A DNA stretch of 9,174 nucleotides from contig JAAAOH010000352.1 of the NCBI GenBank assembly GCA_009908925.1, positions 1 through 9,174 on the forward strand, read 5' to 3'. Under the pieces are notes generated by a model. It saw only the letters and a program-made list of their open reading frames with translations, had not been told where the DNA came from and searched no databases. Positions 1 through 6,729 of the stretch are shown piece after piece. The stretch's first letter is position 1. The number at the start of each line of letters is the position of its first letter. The translations under genes and the position numbers were made by a program. The stretch is from Spirochaetota bacterium. Its GTDB lineage: Bacteria; Spirochaetota; Spirochaetia; DSM-27196; PWMO01.

Positions 1-65
1 GGGCCCGCCGGGGAGCCCGTGCCGGGGCCGCCGGGGCAGCGCCGGGGCGCCGCCGGCGGCTGCAT
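1..65 (-). CDS. Candidate 5' end of a gene downstream of mrp (partial, runs off the window)
   Basis: An ATG at 65-63 shares its first base with the TGA stop of mrp (TGATG on the minus strand), a classic arrangement for translational coupling. Just upstream, inside the last codons of mrp, lies AGGAGG four bases before the ATG. The frame stays open to position 1, about 21 codons. The visible peptide starts MQPPAAPRRC and continues rich in Pro, Gly and Ala, so it would be a disordered or linker-like N-terminus; no domain can be named. All visible third codon positions are G or C, but the whole stretch is nearly pure G+C, so codon bias proves little. The alternative is a GC-rich intergenic stretch with a chance start. 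The call rests on the overlap plus the Shine-Dalgarno sequence and needs the adjoining sequence. Confidence 0.42.
   Translation of the reverse strand, partial: MQPPAAPRRCPGGPGTGSPAG
7..60. repeat. Four GCCGGGG heptamers and a 12-bp palindrome
   Basis: GCCGGGG occurs at 7-13, 21-27, 30-36 and 41-47, followed by the perfect palindrome GCCGCCGGCGGC at 49-60, next to the 3' end of mrp. There is no T-run, so it does not look like an intrinsic terminator. If the candidate reading frame from 65 is real, the repeats encode its Pro/Gly-rich start. Confidence 0.6.
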
Positions 66-1372
66 CAACCCTCCTGCGCGACCTCTTTAATCAGCGTGTA
101 CGGGAAGAAACCGGTCGCATGCCCGTCGCTCCACTTGATGTAGAGCGCATAATTGCCGAGGGGGCGTGTCTCCTCTGGTTTTACGTCCGGGTCGATGTCC
201 TCGTAGTGCACTTTGCGCTCGCCGCTGTGCTCGTCGACGCAGACGGCGCACTGACAGCTCGACCTGAGTTTTCGATTCTCCACCGACAGCGTCTCGCCGG
301 ATGGCCAGGTGAGTCGCAGCTCCTTCTCGTCGTAATCGACCTCGGGCTTCTCCAGGCCGAGTGCGAACTCGCCGACCGATGTCAGCACGCGGGTGGCGAG
401 GGCGTCCACCGCCTCGTCCTCGAGGTCGTGATCCATCGTGCCGCCGTAGGTGTCGTGTGCGAGGGGAAGTTGCGCGAGGATCGGGGTGCCGAACCGTTCC
501 TTGAGGCGCTCGGCCGCGCCCTCGCCGAAGACCGCATGGCGACTGCCGCAGTCCGGGCACTGGAAGTAGGCCATGTTCTCCACGACGCCGAGCACCGGGA
601 CCGAGACCCGGTCGAACATGAGCATCGCCTTCCCGACGTCGGCGAAGGACAATGCCTGCGGCGTGGTGACGACTACCGCTCCGTCGAGCTTGACCTGTTG
701 GGTGATGGTCAACTGCACGTCGCCGGTGCCGGGCGGGAGGTCGAGGAAGAGGTAGTCGAGCTCTCCCCAGCCCACTGCGTGGAGGAACTGATTTACGTAA
801 TTGGTTACCATCGGCCCGCGCATGACCGCGGGAGCCTCCCCGAGGACGAATCCGAAGGACATAAGCTTGAGCCCGTCCACATCCACGGGGATCGCCATCT
901 GCTGCGGGTCGGCCTCCAGCTCCGGCCGATGGCGGTTGAAAAGTGATGGTACCGACGGGCCGAAAATGTCGGTGTCGAGGAGCCCAACCTTGTACCCGCG
1001 CTGGGCGAGAAGCTTCGCCATGGCGGCCGCCACGGTGGACTTACCGACGCCGCCCTTGCCGGAGGCGACCGCGATGATGTTCTTTACCCCGGCGAGTCCG
1101 CTCGGGTCCTGCTGGGTCTTTCGTGGTCCGAGCTTGGGAGATATCTCGATATCTACCTCGGCGCCATCGGTGAGGGAACCGACGGCTTCTCGTGTCTCGC
1201 GCTCTATCCGCCCGGCATCAGCCGCCGAGGGTGTCGTCAGCTCGATGCCGATGGAGACTCGATCATCCACCGTCACATTCCGCACCATACCGAGGGAAAC
1301 GATATTCGCACCTATCTCTGTGTCGTTTACCGACTTCAACGCATTGAGAATCTTCTCTCGTGTTACATCCAT
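65..1372 (-). CDS. mrp: Mrp/NBP35-family Fe-S cluster carrier P-loop ATPase (MIP18-ATPase-DUF971)
   Basis: A 435-residue cytoplasmic ATPase of the Mrp/ApbC/NBP35 family, which binds Fe-S clusters and delivers them to target proteins. Residues 1-80 form a MIP18/DUF59 domain (NDTEIGANIVSLGMV at 16-30). Residues about 96-340 are the ParA-like ATPase, with the deviant Walker A SGKGGVGKS at 104-112, LLDTDIFGPS at 131-140, DLPPGTGDVQLT at 211-222, and VENMAYFQCPDCG at 264-276 holding the CxxC (C272, C275) that bridges a cluster between subunits. Residues about 348-430 are DUF971 (GBBH-like N-terminal domain), with C373, C375, C378 and H418 in the pattern of a zinc site. The frame is open further upstream, but the start at 1372 is chosen because the MIP18 domain begins there, and the extension would overlap the lhr 3' end by more than 500 bp and looks non-coding. 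No Shine-Dalgarno sequence precedes this ATG. Family assignment is very secure; the client proteins are unknown. Confidence 0.97.
   Translation of the reverse strand: MDVTREKILNALKSVNDTEIGANIVSLGMVRNVTVDDRVSIGIELTTPSAADAGRIERETREAVGSLTDGAEVDIEISPKLGPRKTQQDPSGLAGVKNIIAVASGKGGVGKSTVAAAMAKLLAQRGYKVGLLDTDIFGPSVPSLFNRHRPELEADPQQMAIPVDVDGLKLMSFGFVLGEAPAVMRGPMVTNYVNQFLHAVGWGELDYLFLDLPPGTGDVQLTITQQVKLDGAVVVTTPQALSFADVGKAMLMFDRVSVPVLGVVENMAYFQCPDCGSRHAVFGEGAAERLKERFGTPILAQLPLAHDTYGGTMDHDLEDEAVDALATRVLTSVGEFALGLEKPEVDYDEKELRLTWPSGETLSVENRKLRSSCQCAVCVDEHSGERKVHYEDIDPDVKPEETRPLGNYALYIKWSDGHATGFFPYTLIKEVAQEG
70..75 (-). promoter_or_regulatory. Shine-Dalgarno sequence AGGAGG before the ATG at 65
   Basis: On the minus strand AGGAGG lies four bases before the ATG and is encoded by the final Gln-Glu-Gly codons of mrp. 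It is the only strong Shine-Dalgarno match I noticed next to a minus-strand start, and is the main reason to believe a gene begins at 65. The spacing is slightly short. Confidence 0.45.
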
Positions 1373-1381
1373 AGTGTGGAC

Positions 1382-1410
1382 AGAATATTGCTTGCAGGCG
1401 CCATGTGCAA
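1382..1410 (-). promoter_or_regulatory. Candidate mrp promoter, TTGCAC-N17-TATTCT, close to the start codon
   Basis: On the minus strand TTGCAC (1410-1405) and TATTCT (1387-1382) are separated by 17 bp, and the -10-like box ends 9 bases before the mrp ATG. Transcription would begin at or within a few bases of the ATG, in keeping with the missing Shine-Dalgarno sequence. The match to the sigma-70 consensus is partial (3/6 and 4/6). A second AT-rich spot, TATATA at 1419-1424, could be an alternative -10 with a leader of about 40 nt. Confidence 0.35.
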
Positions 1411-1411
1411 G
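1391..1411. repeat. Inverted repeat CTTGCA-N9-TGCAAG over the mrp promoter
   Basis: CTTGCA at 1391-1396 and TGCAAG at 1406-1411 are exact inverted copies, with centres 15 bp apart. The right arm covers the candidate -35 box and the left arm falls in the spacer. The position suits a repressor operator, but a 6-bp arm can arise by chance and no regulator is encoded nearby. Confidence 0.35.
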
Positions 1412-1466
1412 TAAGGGGTATATAGGAGCGTGTGGTCGTGCGCGGCGCGGGCGGCGGCTCGCCGGC

Positions 1467-4400
1467 CTACCGGTATCCCGCCCACAGGACGAGCGCTCTG
1501 TAGTCGGCGACGAATCCCGCCGCTTCGAAGACCGCGCGGTAGGGGCTGCCCGTGGGGTCGGCGCCGTTGATCGAGCGGACGGTGATACGCGAGGGCGGGC
1601 GAAAATCTCTGCCGGAGAGCAGCTCGAAGATCCGGAGGGCGTCGGGCAGGGCGGGGTGATCGACCGGAAGAAGTACCTCCACCTCCGAGCCTCCGCGTCG
1701 GGCGACGAGGGCCGGCCGCTCGCCGTGGAAGGCGAGGTAGGTTCCCGGATGCTTCCTCGGCACCTCGTAGTCGAGGGCCGCGAGGCCCCACCCGCAGGGC
1801 GACGCGGGATCGGCGGCGTTGAGAAAGTACACCGGCGCTGCCCCCCCAGCCACGACCTCCTCGAGGCGGGCGGTCGCGTCGCTGCGCGCGAACTGCACGC
1901 CGGGAACCCCGTCGAAGAACTGTCCGACCTGAACCTCGCCGGCGAGCTCCATGAGGCGAAGCGCCCCGAATACATCGCGCCAGCGAAACCCGGAAAGCTC
2001 ATCGGTGAGGAGCTCCCGGAAGACGATGCCGTAACGGTCGAGGAGTACCCGGGCGCGGTCTTTCTCGAGCTCTATGCGGTCGACGAGGTCACCGCGCTCC
2101 CTGCACTGAAACTCATCTTCGAGCGAAAACCACAGTCCCTCGGCCTCTCCTCCCGGGCGCCATCCCGGCCGGCCGGCACCGCGGCTCCATCCGCGGCTCC
2201 GGCCGCGGACGCTCCGTTGGCTCGCCGCTCCCGGTGTGTGCTCGGTATGAGCGGTCTCCTTGAATCGCCGGCGAATTCCCCGGCGCACCGGCGCAAACGA
2301 ATCCGCGGACACGCGGGCGGACCAGACCTCGCTCCAGAGCTCCGCCATGATGTCTCTGCGCGGTCGCCTCAAGCGAGCTGCCAGGTCGGAGACGGTCATC
2401 CTGCCTCCTGCGGCGAGCGCGGTCGTCGGCGCCTCGGCGGGCCCGGCGGCACCACCGGCGGCCGCCCCGGCGGCGTTCGCCTCGCCGGTCGCCGCCTCGC
2501 ACAGAAGCTCGAGCTCGGAGCGGAAGCCGAATGTCACGTACCGCGGTTTCGTGGACAGCCAGACGAGCTCGGTTTCGCGAAGCAGCCGATCGAGATCAGC
2601 CGTGGCATACCCGGCGACGCGTGCCGGAAGAATCGCCTCCTCCCAGAGCTCCGCCCGGGCCGGGTAGAAGAGCAGCGGCTCGAGGGCTCGTTTGAGCCCG
2701 TCGAGTCCACTGCCGGGCTCGGTGATTCCCTGCCAGGTGGCGAGGAACGGTACGACATAGGCGACGGGCTTTGGCTCCACGGTCGGTCGTCGAGATGCCC
2801 GGAGACGACGGAGCAACCACTCGAGGTTCTCGATGTCACAGATGCGACCCCTCGGATCGTCTCCCACGACGACCCCGTCCGCGAGGACTCCGTCTGCGAC
2901 GAGCGCGGCAACGGCCGGCTCGACCTCTTCCGGCGCGAGGAGCAGGTCACCGGCTATGGCCTCCACCGCGCGGGGAATCTCGTAGCGCATGCGGGCGACG
3001 ATGATCGCCTGCATGGCAGCCTCGCGGGACTCCTCCGAACGCTCGGCGGGCTCGGTTCGTACTGCGGCAGCGAGCAGCGCGGCCGGGGTGCTCGCGCTCT
3101 CGCGAGCGGAGTCTTGCGACCCCTCGACGGGCTCGACGATGAGATCCTCGGGCCGGCACCCCCACGCTCTGCAGAGCCGCGGCACCTCTTCGGCGGCGGC
3201 GACAAGCGCCGGGACGCCGGTCGGTTCCCCGCCGGCCCGAGCGGCATCCCCGTGGGCGCCGACTTTCCCCGCGCCGCCGGCCGGCCGCACGCGAACGATA
3301 CGCTCCCCGGCGCCCGAGAGGAGGGCATCGGCTCTCTCGCTCCCGTCCTCCGCGACCGGAGATCGGTCCCGGCGGGCTGCCGCGAGGAGCTCCTCCCACT
3401 CCGCGGGAGTGAGAACGGTGCGTTCTGTGACCCACTCGATGAGTCCCCGGGGGTCGGTGGGTGCGTAGCCGCGCTCGGTACGCTGCAGGCGCCTGCGGAA
3501 CTGTTCGACGACGTCGGCCGGCAGGGTCGGCCGCAGAGCCGGCGTCAGCAGACTTCGGCGAATCGCCTCCTCGGATACCGTCGCGGCGGGGGACTGCACG
3601 CCGGTGTCGGTTTCGTAGATACCGGTGTTGGTGGTCTGCCACAGAAGGTTCCGCGCAAAGGGTGATGCGCCGGCGGTACGGCACCGGGCGATCTCGATCT
3701 CTCCGTCATGCACGGCGGCGATGCGTCGGGAGAGGCCCTCCAGGTCGAAGAAATCGTCGAGACAGCTGCGCCAGGTTTCTACGGTGATCGGAAAGTCCTC
3801 GAATCGGCTGACCGCCTCGAGCAGTCTGCGCGAGCGACGCCGGGTCATCCACAGCGGCATCCGGCGGTCGAAGCCCGCCTTCGGAAGCAGAAGCGCGCGG
3901 CCGGCGTTCTCGCGGAAGCGTCCGCCGAAAAAGCCGGTGGCCTCGAGGCGGCCTCTCAGCGCATGAATCATGTGTCGTGGAGACTCCGACAGCATGGCAA
4001 AGGCCTGTGCAACGAGCTCCGTCGACGCGTCCGCTGCAGGGTCGGCGGCCTCATCCTCGGGGAGCCGCGGGAGCTCCACGAGAACGGCGTCGTTCTCCGC
4101 CGTGGCGGTGATCTCCGCCCCCGAGAGCTCCTCGAGTGCCGCGGCCAGAAGGATCGACAGCGGATAGTTCTGCGCGCCACCCCAGAGGGTGTGACAGACG
4201 ATGCGTCGGGTCGGAAGGCTTTCGTCCTCCACGATGTGCTCGAGGACGATGCGACGGCGGTGCGGCAGGCCGACACCGGTATGGGCGCGCTGTGAAATGA
4301 GGAATCCGGCAAGCTCAGCGGCGGCGGCGGCTGAGATCGAGAGCCCGCCGCGGACACCGCCGGCCTCGCGCCCGCCGGCCTCGCTCGCGCCCCGGGCTCC

Positions 4401-6182
4401 GCCGCCGGTCTCGCTGCCGATCCACGCGGCCAGTTGTGCTTCGGCGTCCGCCGAAATCAACGCATCAGCCTCCTCCAGAAAACCGAGGAGGCGCTCACAG
4501 AGCTGCACGTGGCGCCACACGGGGTCTCCGCGCCAGAAGGGCAGTGCCTGCTGCGGGGTGTCTGCCGGCTCGACGAGCACGTCGCGGTCGGTGATCCGCG
4601 CGATGCGCCAGACCTGGTTTCCGAGCACGAAGGCTTCACCGATCCGGCGCTCCCACACGAACTCCTCGTCGAGCTCACCGATGCGGGTGCCGTTCTCGGC
4701 ACGGCGGAGCTCGTAGTACCCGCGGTCGGGTATGGTTCCCCCGGAGTGGTAGAGCAGGCGCGCCACCCCGGGGCGGGCGGTCGCGACGCCGGCGATGCGG
4801 TCGACCGTGATCCGCGGCTCGAGCTCCCTCATGCGTGTGGCGCGGTACTTCCCGGCGAGGAGGTCTACGACCGCGTCGAACTCTTCACGGGTCAGCTCGG
4901 CGTAGGAGTCGACGTGACGGATGAAGTCGAAGAGCTCATCGAGGTCGTGAGGCTCCATGGCGATCATCGAGAGCAGTACCTGGGCGAGCACGTCGAGGGG
5001 CTTTCGCACCGGGGCAACGGGCTCGATGTCCCGCTCCACGGCGGCGCGCGCGGTGACGACGGCGTTGAGGCAATCGCGGCCGAAGAGGGGATACACACGC
5101 GCCCGGCTTGCGGCCCCGACCTGATGCCCCGCGCGACCGGCCATCTGCAGGCAGGAGGTAACCGAAAAGGGCGTCTTCGCGAAGATCACCTCGTCTATGG
5201 AGCCGATGTCGATGCCGAGCTCGAGAGACGATGTGGCGACGATGGCCTCGAGCTCCCCGCTTCGCATTTTCTCCTCCACGAGCCCGCGCACCTCGCGGGA
5301 GAGGGAGCCGTGGTGCGCATAGGCGATGCGCCGCCCGGCGTGTTCATTGAGGAGCAGGGCGATCCGCTCGGCATCGCGACGGTTGGTCGTGAAAAACAGG
5401 CTCGATCGGTTCCGCTCTACTATATCGGCGAACTCGCCCACCATGGGGATCCACGGCGACTGTGGCTCCTCGCCGGCCCGCGTGTCGACGGTCTGGACGG
5501 AGATATCGAGGACCTTGGTGTCGGATGCCTCGATGACTCCCACCGCCCGCGTGCCGCCCACGAACTTCGCCACGACCTCGAGGGGTCGGACGGTCGCGGA
5601 GAGTGCAACTCGCTGAAACTCGCCGCTGAGCCGGGTGAGCCGCTCCACCGCTGTCATAAGGTGCACACCCCGTTTGCTTCCGGCCACCGCATGTACCTCG
5701 TCGAGGATCACCATGCGGATGTCCCCGAGAATGCTCCGTCCCCCGCGGGAGCTCAGAAGCAGGTTGAGGCTCTCCGGGGTGGTGGTGAGGATATCGGGGG
5801 GCTGCTTCAGCATCCGGCGGCGCTCACTCTGCGAGGTGTCACCGCTTCGCGTCGCCGTGCGAACATCCGGGGCGTCGGTGAACTCCTTCTTCAGGCCCTC
5901 GAGGGGCTCGGTCAGGTTCTCCCGTATGTCGGTATTGAGCGCCTTCAGTGGCGAGACGTAGAGGACCGACAGGCGGCCGGTCGGCCACACACCGGAGAGC
6001 AGGCGGTCGAGCGCGTAGAGAAAGGCGGCGAGGGTTTTGCCGCTGCCGGTCGGCGCCGTAATCAGGACATGCTCGCCTGCAGCGATGGCTGCGCGGCTTG
6101 CATCCTGGATTTCGGTGGGTGCGCCGAAGCGCCGCTCGAACCAGCGCGCGGTCTCCGGCTGAAACCCGGTCCACTCACTCAT
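1467..6182 (-). CDS. lhr: Full-length Lhr-type superfamily 2 ATP-dependent helicase
   Basis: A 1571-residue Lhr helicase, close to the roughly 1500-1540 residues of E. coli and mycobacterial Lhr. Lhr enzymes move 3'-5' on single-stranded DNA and unwind RNA:DNA hybrids; they are tied to DNA repair. Motifs: FGAPTEIQ at 19-26 (Q-motif-like), APTGSGKT at 43-50 (Walker A), SPLKALN at 77-83 (Ia), DEVH at 161-164 (II), SAT at 195-197 (III), TSSLELGIDIG at 317-327 (V), QMAGRAGH at 346-353 (VI). A winged-helix region follows, then the DEAD/DEAH-associated Lhr core (CHTLWGGAQNYPL at 663-675; RALLLPKAG at 762-770). Residues about 885-1571 are the long C-terminal domain built of winged-helix-like repeats. 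Low-complexity linkers lie at about 588-613, 935-1055, 1228-1262 and 1309-1348. The start ATG overlaps the end of the ASCH gene by 8 bp (ATGAGTGA) and has no clear Shine-Dalgarno sequence, so coupled translation is likely. Uracil-DNA glycosylase activity has been reported for the E. coli C-terminal domain; whether it holds here is untested. Confidence 0.97.
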   Translation of the reverse strand: MSEWTGFQPETARWFERRFGAPTEIQDASRAAIAAGEHVLITAPTGSGKTLAAFLYALDRLLSGVWPTGRLSVLYVSPLKALNTDIRENLTEPLEGLKKEFTDAPDVRTATRSGDTSQSERRRMLKQPPDILTTTPESLNLLLSSRGGRSILGDIRMVILDEVHAVAGSKRGVHLMTAVERLTRLSGEFQRVALSATVRPLEVVAKFVGGTRAVGVIEASDTKVLDISVQTVDTRAGEEPQSPWIPMVGEFADIVERNRSSLFFTTNRRDAERIALLLNEHAGRRIAYAHHGSLSREVRGLVEEKMRSGELEAIVATSSLELGIDIGSIDEVIFAKTPFSVTSCLQMAGRAGHQVGAASRARVYPLFGRDCLNAVVTARAAVERDIEPVAPVRKPLDVLAQVLLSMIAMEPHDLDELFDFIRHVDSYAELTREEFDAVVDLLAGKYRATRMRELEPRITVDRIAGVATARPGVARLLYHSGGTIPDRGYYELRRAENGTRIGELDEEFVWERRIGEAFVLGNQVWRIARITDRDVLVEPADTPQQALPFWRGDPVWRHVQLCERLLGFLEEADALISADAEAQLAAWIGSETGGGARGASEAGGREAGGVRGGLSISAAAAAELAGFLISQRAHTGVGLPHRRRIVLEHIVEDESLPTRRIVCHTLWGGAQNYPLSILLAAALEELSGAEITATAENDAVLVELPRLPEDEAADPAADASTELVAQAFAMLSESPRHMIHALRGRLEATGFFGGRFRENAGRALLLPKAGFDRRMPLWMTRRRSRRLLEAVSRFEDFPITVETWRSCLDDFFDLEGLSRRIAAVHDGEIEIARCRTAGASPFARNLLWQTTNTGIYETDTGVQSPAATVSEEAIRRSLLTPALRPTLPADVVEQFRRRLQRTERGYAPTDPRGLIEWVTERTVLTPAEWEELLAAARRDRSPVAEDGSERADALLSGAGERIVRVRPAGGAGKVGAHGDAARAGGEPTGVPALVAAAEEVPRLCRAWGCRPEDLIVEPVEGSQDSARESASTPAALLAAAVRTEPAERSEESREAAMQAIIVARMRYEIPRAVEAIAGDLLLAPEEVEPAVAALVADGVLADGVVVGDDPRGRICDIENLEWLLRRLRASRRPTVEPKPVAYVVPFLATWQGITEPGSGLDGLKRALEPLLFYPARAELWEEAILPARVAGYATADLDRLLRETELVWLSTKPRYVTFGFRSELELLCEAATGEANAAGAAAGGAAGPAEAPTTALAAGGRMTVSDLAARLRRPRRDIMAELWSEVWSARVSADSFAPVRRGIRRRFKETAHTEHTPGAASQRSVRGRSRGWSRGAGRPGWRPGGEAEGLWFSLEDEFQCRERGDLVDRIELEKDRARVLLDRYGIVFRELLTDELSGFRWRDVFGALRLMELAGEVQVGQFFDGVPGVQFARSDATARLEEVVAGGAAPVYFLNAADPASPCGWGLAALDYEVPRKHPGTYLAFHGERPALVARRGGSEVEVLLPVDHPALPDALRIFELLSGRDFRPPSRITVRSINGADPTGSPYRAVFEAAGFVADYRALVLWAGYR
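2179..2215. repeat. 12-bp repeat in lhr encoding an Arg-Ser-Arg-Gly linker
   Basis: CCGCGG begins at 2179, 2191 and 2203; the first two copies share CCGCGGCTCC and the third is interrupted by an extra AC-G. It encodes the RSRG/WSRG run at about residues 1323-1335 of Lhr, inside a basic Gly/Arg-rich linker (1309-1348) between winged-helix segments of the C-terminal domain. Confidence 0.7.
3090..3107. repeat. Perfect 7-bp stem hairpin with CTCT loop inside lhr
   Basis: GCTCGCG at 3090-3096 and CGCGAGC at 3101-3107 are exact inverted copies around a 4-base loop. The hairpin lies in the Ala/Glu/Ser-rich linker of Lhr (residues about 1020-1055), where the protein sequence is weakly constrained. 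No function can be assigned. Confidence 0.5.
4357..4414. repeat. 15-bp minisatellite encoding a Gly/Ala/Glu linker in Lhr
   Basis: CCGCCGGCCTCGC is exact at 4357-4369 and 4372-4384 and recurs with one change at 4402-4414, giving a 15-bp period with a decayed copy at about 4387. It encodes EAGGREAGGV and its degenerate neighbours (residues about 590-610), a flexible insert between the helicase core and the Lhr-associated region. Because the period is a multiple of three, copy-number change would keep the frame. Confidence 0.75.
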
Positions 6183-6723
6183 TCAACGTGTAGGTCCACA
6201 GACCGGCCCTTTCCCGAATAGCGGTCATGGGCGTGTCGAAGACGCGCGCATTTTCGAGTATCCAGTGATATCGGTCCGGCTCGGCCCACTCGCTCTCGGA
6301 ATCGGTGACGATATCCACAAGATCGGCCGTGCCGATGATGGCATTGGCGTGAAAAAAGGGAGACTGGTCGCCGCTGCGATAGTGGGCGTAGACGTCGGCG
6401 AGAAGCCGGTACTGGTTCACCACGTTCTCCGGCTGTCGTCGCTCGTTCTTCAGCTCGACGCGGACTCCCTCGTCGGGAATCCCGATATAGACGCCGGCTT
6501 CGTCCATCCGCTGGATCTCGGTGAGAAACTCGTCAAACTCGTGCAGGACCGGCATGGGAAACCTCGAGAAGTCGGGCATTCCGCGGAAACCGACCCGACC
6601 GCTCGAATGGATATGCAGCGTGCCCCGATACCTGGTGGTCCAGGAGCGGTTCTCCACTTCCTTGATGCCGTAGCAGATGAGATACGATACGGGATTGTTG
6701 ACCGACAGACAGGTGAGCTCCAT
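6175..6723 (-). CDS. ASCH-domain (PUA-like fold) protein, putative RNA-binding
   Basis: A 182-residue protein with the signatures of the ASCH superfamily: PVSYLICYGIKEVENRSW at 11-28 (GxKxxExRxW), YRGTLHIHSS at 32-41, AIIGTADLVDIV at 128-139, and YHWILENARVFDTP at 152-165 followed by GLW at 174-176. ASCH domains have a PUA-like beta-barrel thought to bind RNA; one member, E. coli YqfB, is an N4-acetylcytidine amidohydrolase. Here the position corresponding to the YqfB threonine appears to be Glu24 (Lys21 is present), so I do not assign that activity. A stretch of about 85 residues between the second and third motifs looks like an insert. There is no signal peptide or membrane segment. The 3' end overlaps the lhr start by 8 bp, indicating one transcript. 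The ATG at 6723 has no Shine-Dalgarno sequence; a promoter-like element lies just upstream. Confidence 0.85.
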   Translation of the reverse strand: MELTCLSVNNPVSYLICYGIKEVENRSWTTRYRGTLHIHSSGRVGFRGMPDFSRFPMPVLHEFDEFLTEIQRMDEAGVYIGIPDEGVRVELKNERRQPENVVNQYRLLADVYAHYRSGDQSPFFHANAIIGTADLVDIVTDSESEWAEPDRYHWILENARVFDTPMTAIRERAGLWTYTLNE

Positions 6724-6729
6724 GGCCCG

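Noticed and set aside
1..90. Plus-strand frame from position 1 to a TAA at 88-90 giving a GPAGEP-like, collagen-resembling C-terminus
   Set aside because: Gly-x-y patterns arise automatically from such GC-rich DNA, and the frame would overlap the mrp 3' end; the minus-strand TGATG plus Shine-Dalgarno reading is better supported. Not excluded without the sequence to the left.
119..946. Plus-strand open frame antisense to mrp
   Set aside because: It is a shadow of the conserved Mrp ATPase, with no domain signature.
1373..2002. Upstream in-frame extension of mrp by 210 codons
   Set aside because: The extension overlaps the lhr 3' end in another frame, has a Ser/Arg/Pro-rich shadow composition, and the MIP18 domain starts at the ATG at 1372.
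801..3665. Plus-strand open frame of 954 codons antisense to mrp and lhr
   Set aside because: Its translation is low-complexity, Arg/Gly/Pro-rich and has no recognisable domain, while the opposite strand encodes clear Lhr and Mrp motifs. Long antisense frames are common in high-GC genes.
4434..6221. Plus-strand open frame of 595 codons antisense to the lhr helicase core
   Set aside because: It mirrors the most conserved Lhr motifs on the minus strand, shows no family signature of its own and has no Shine-Dalgarno sequence that I could see.
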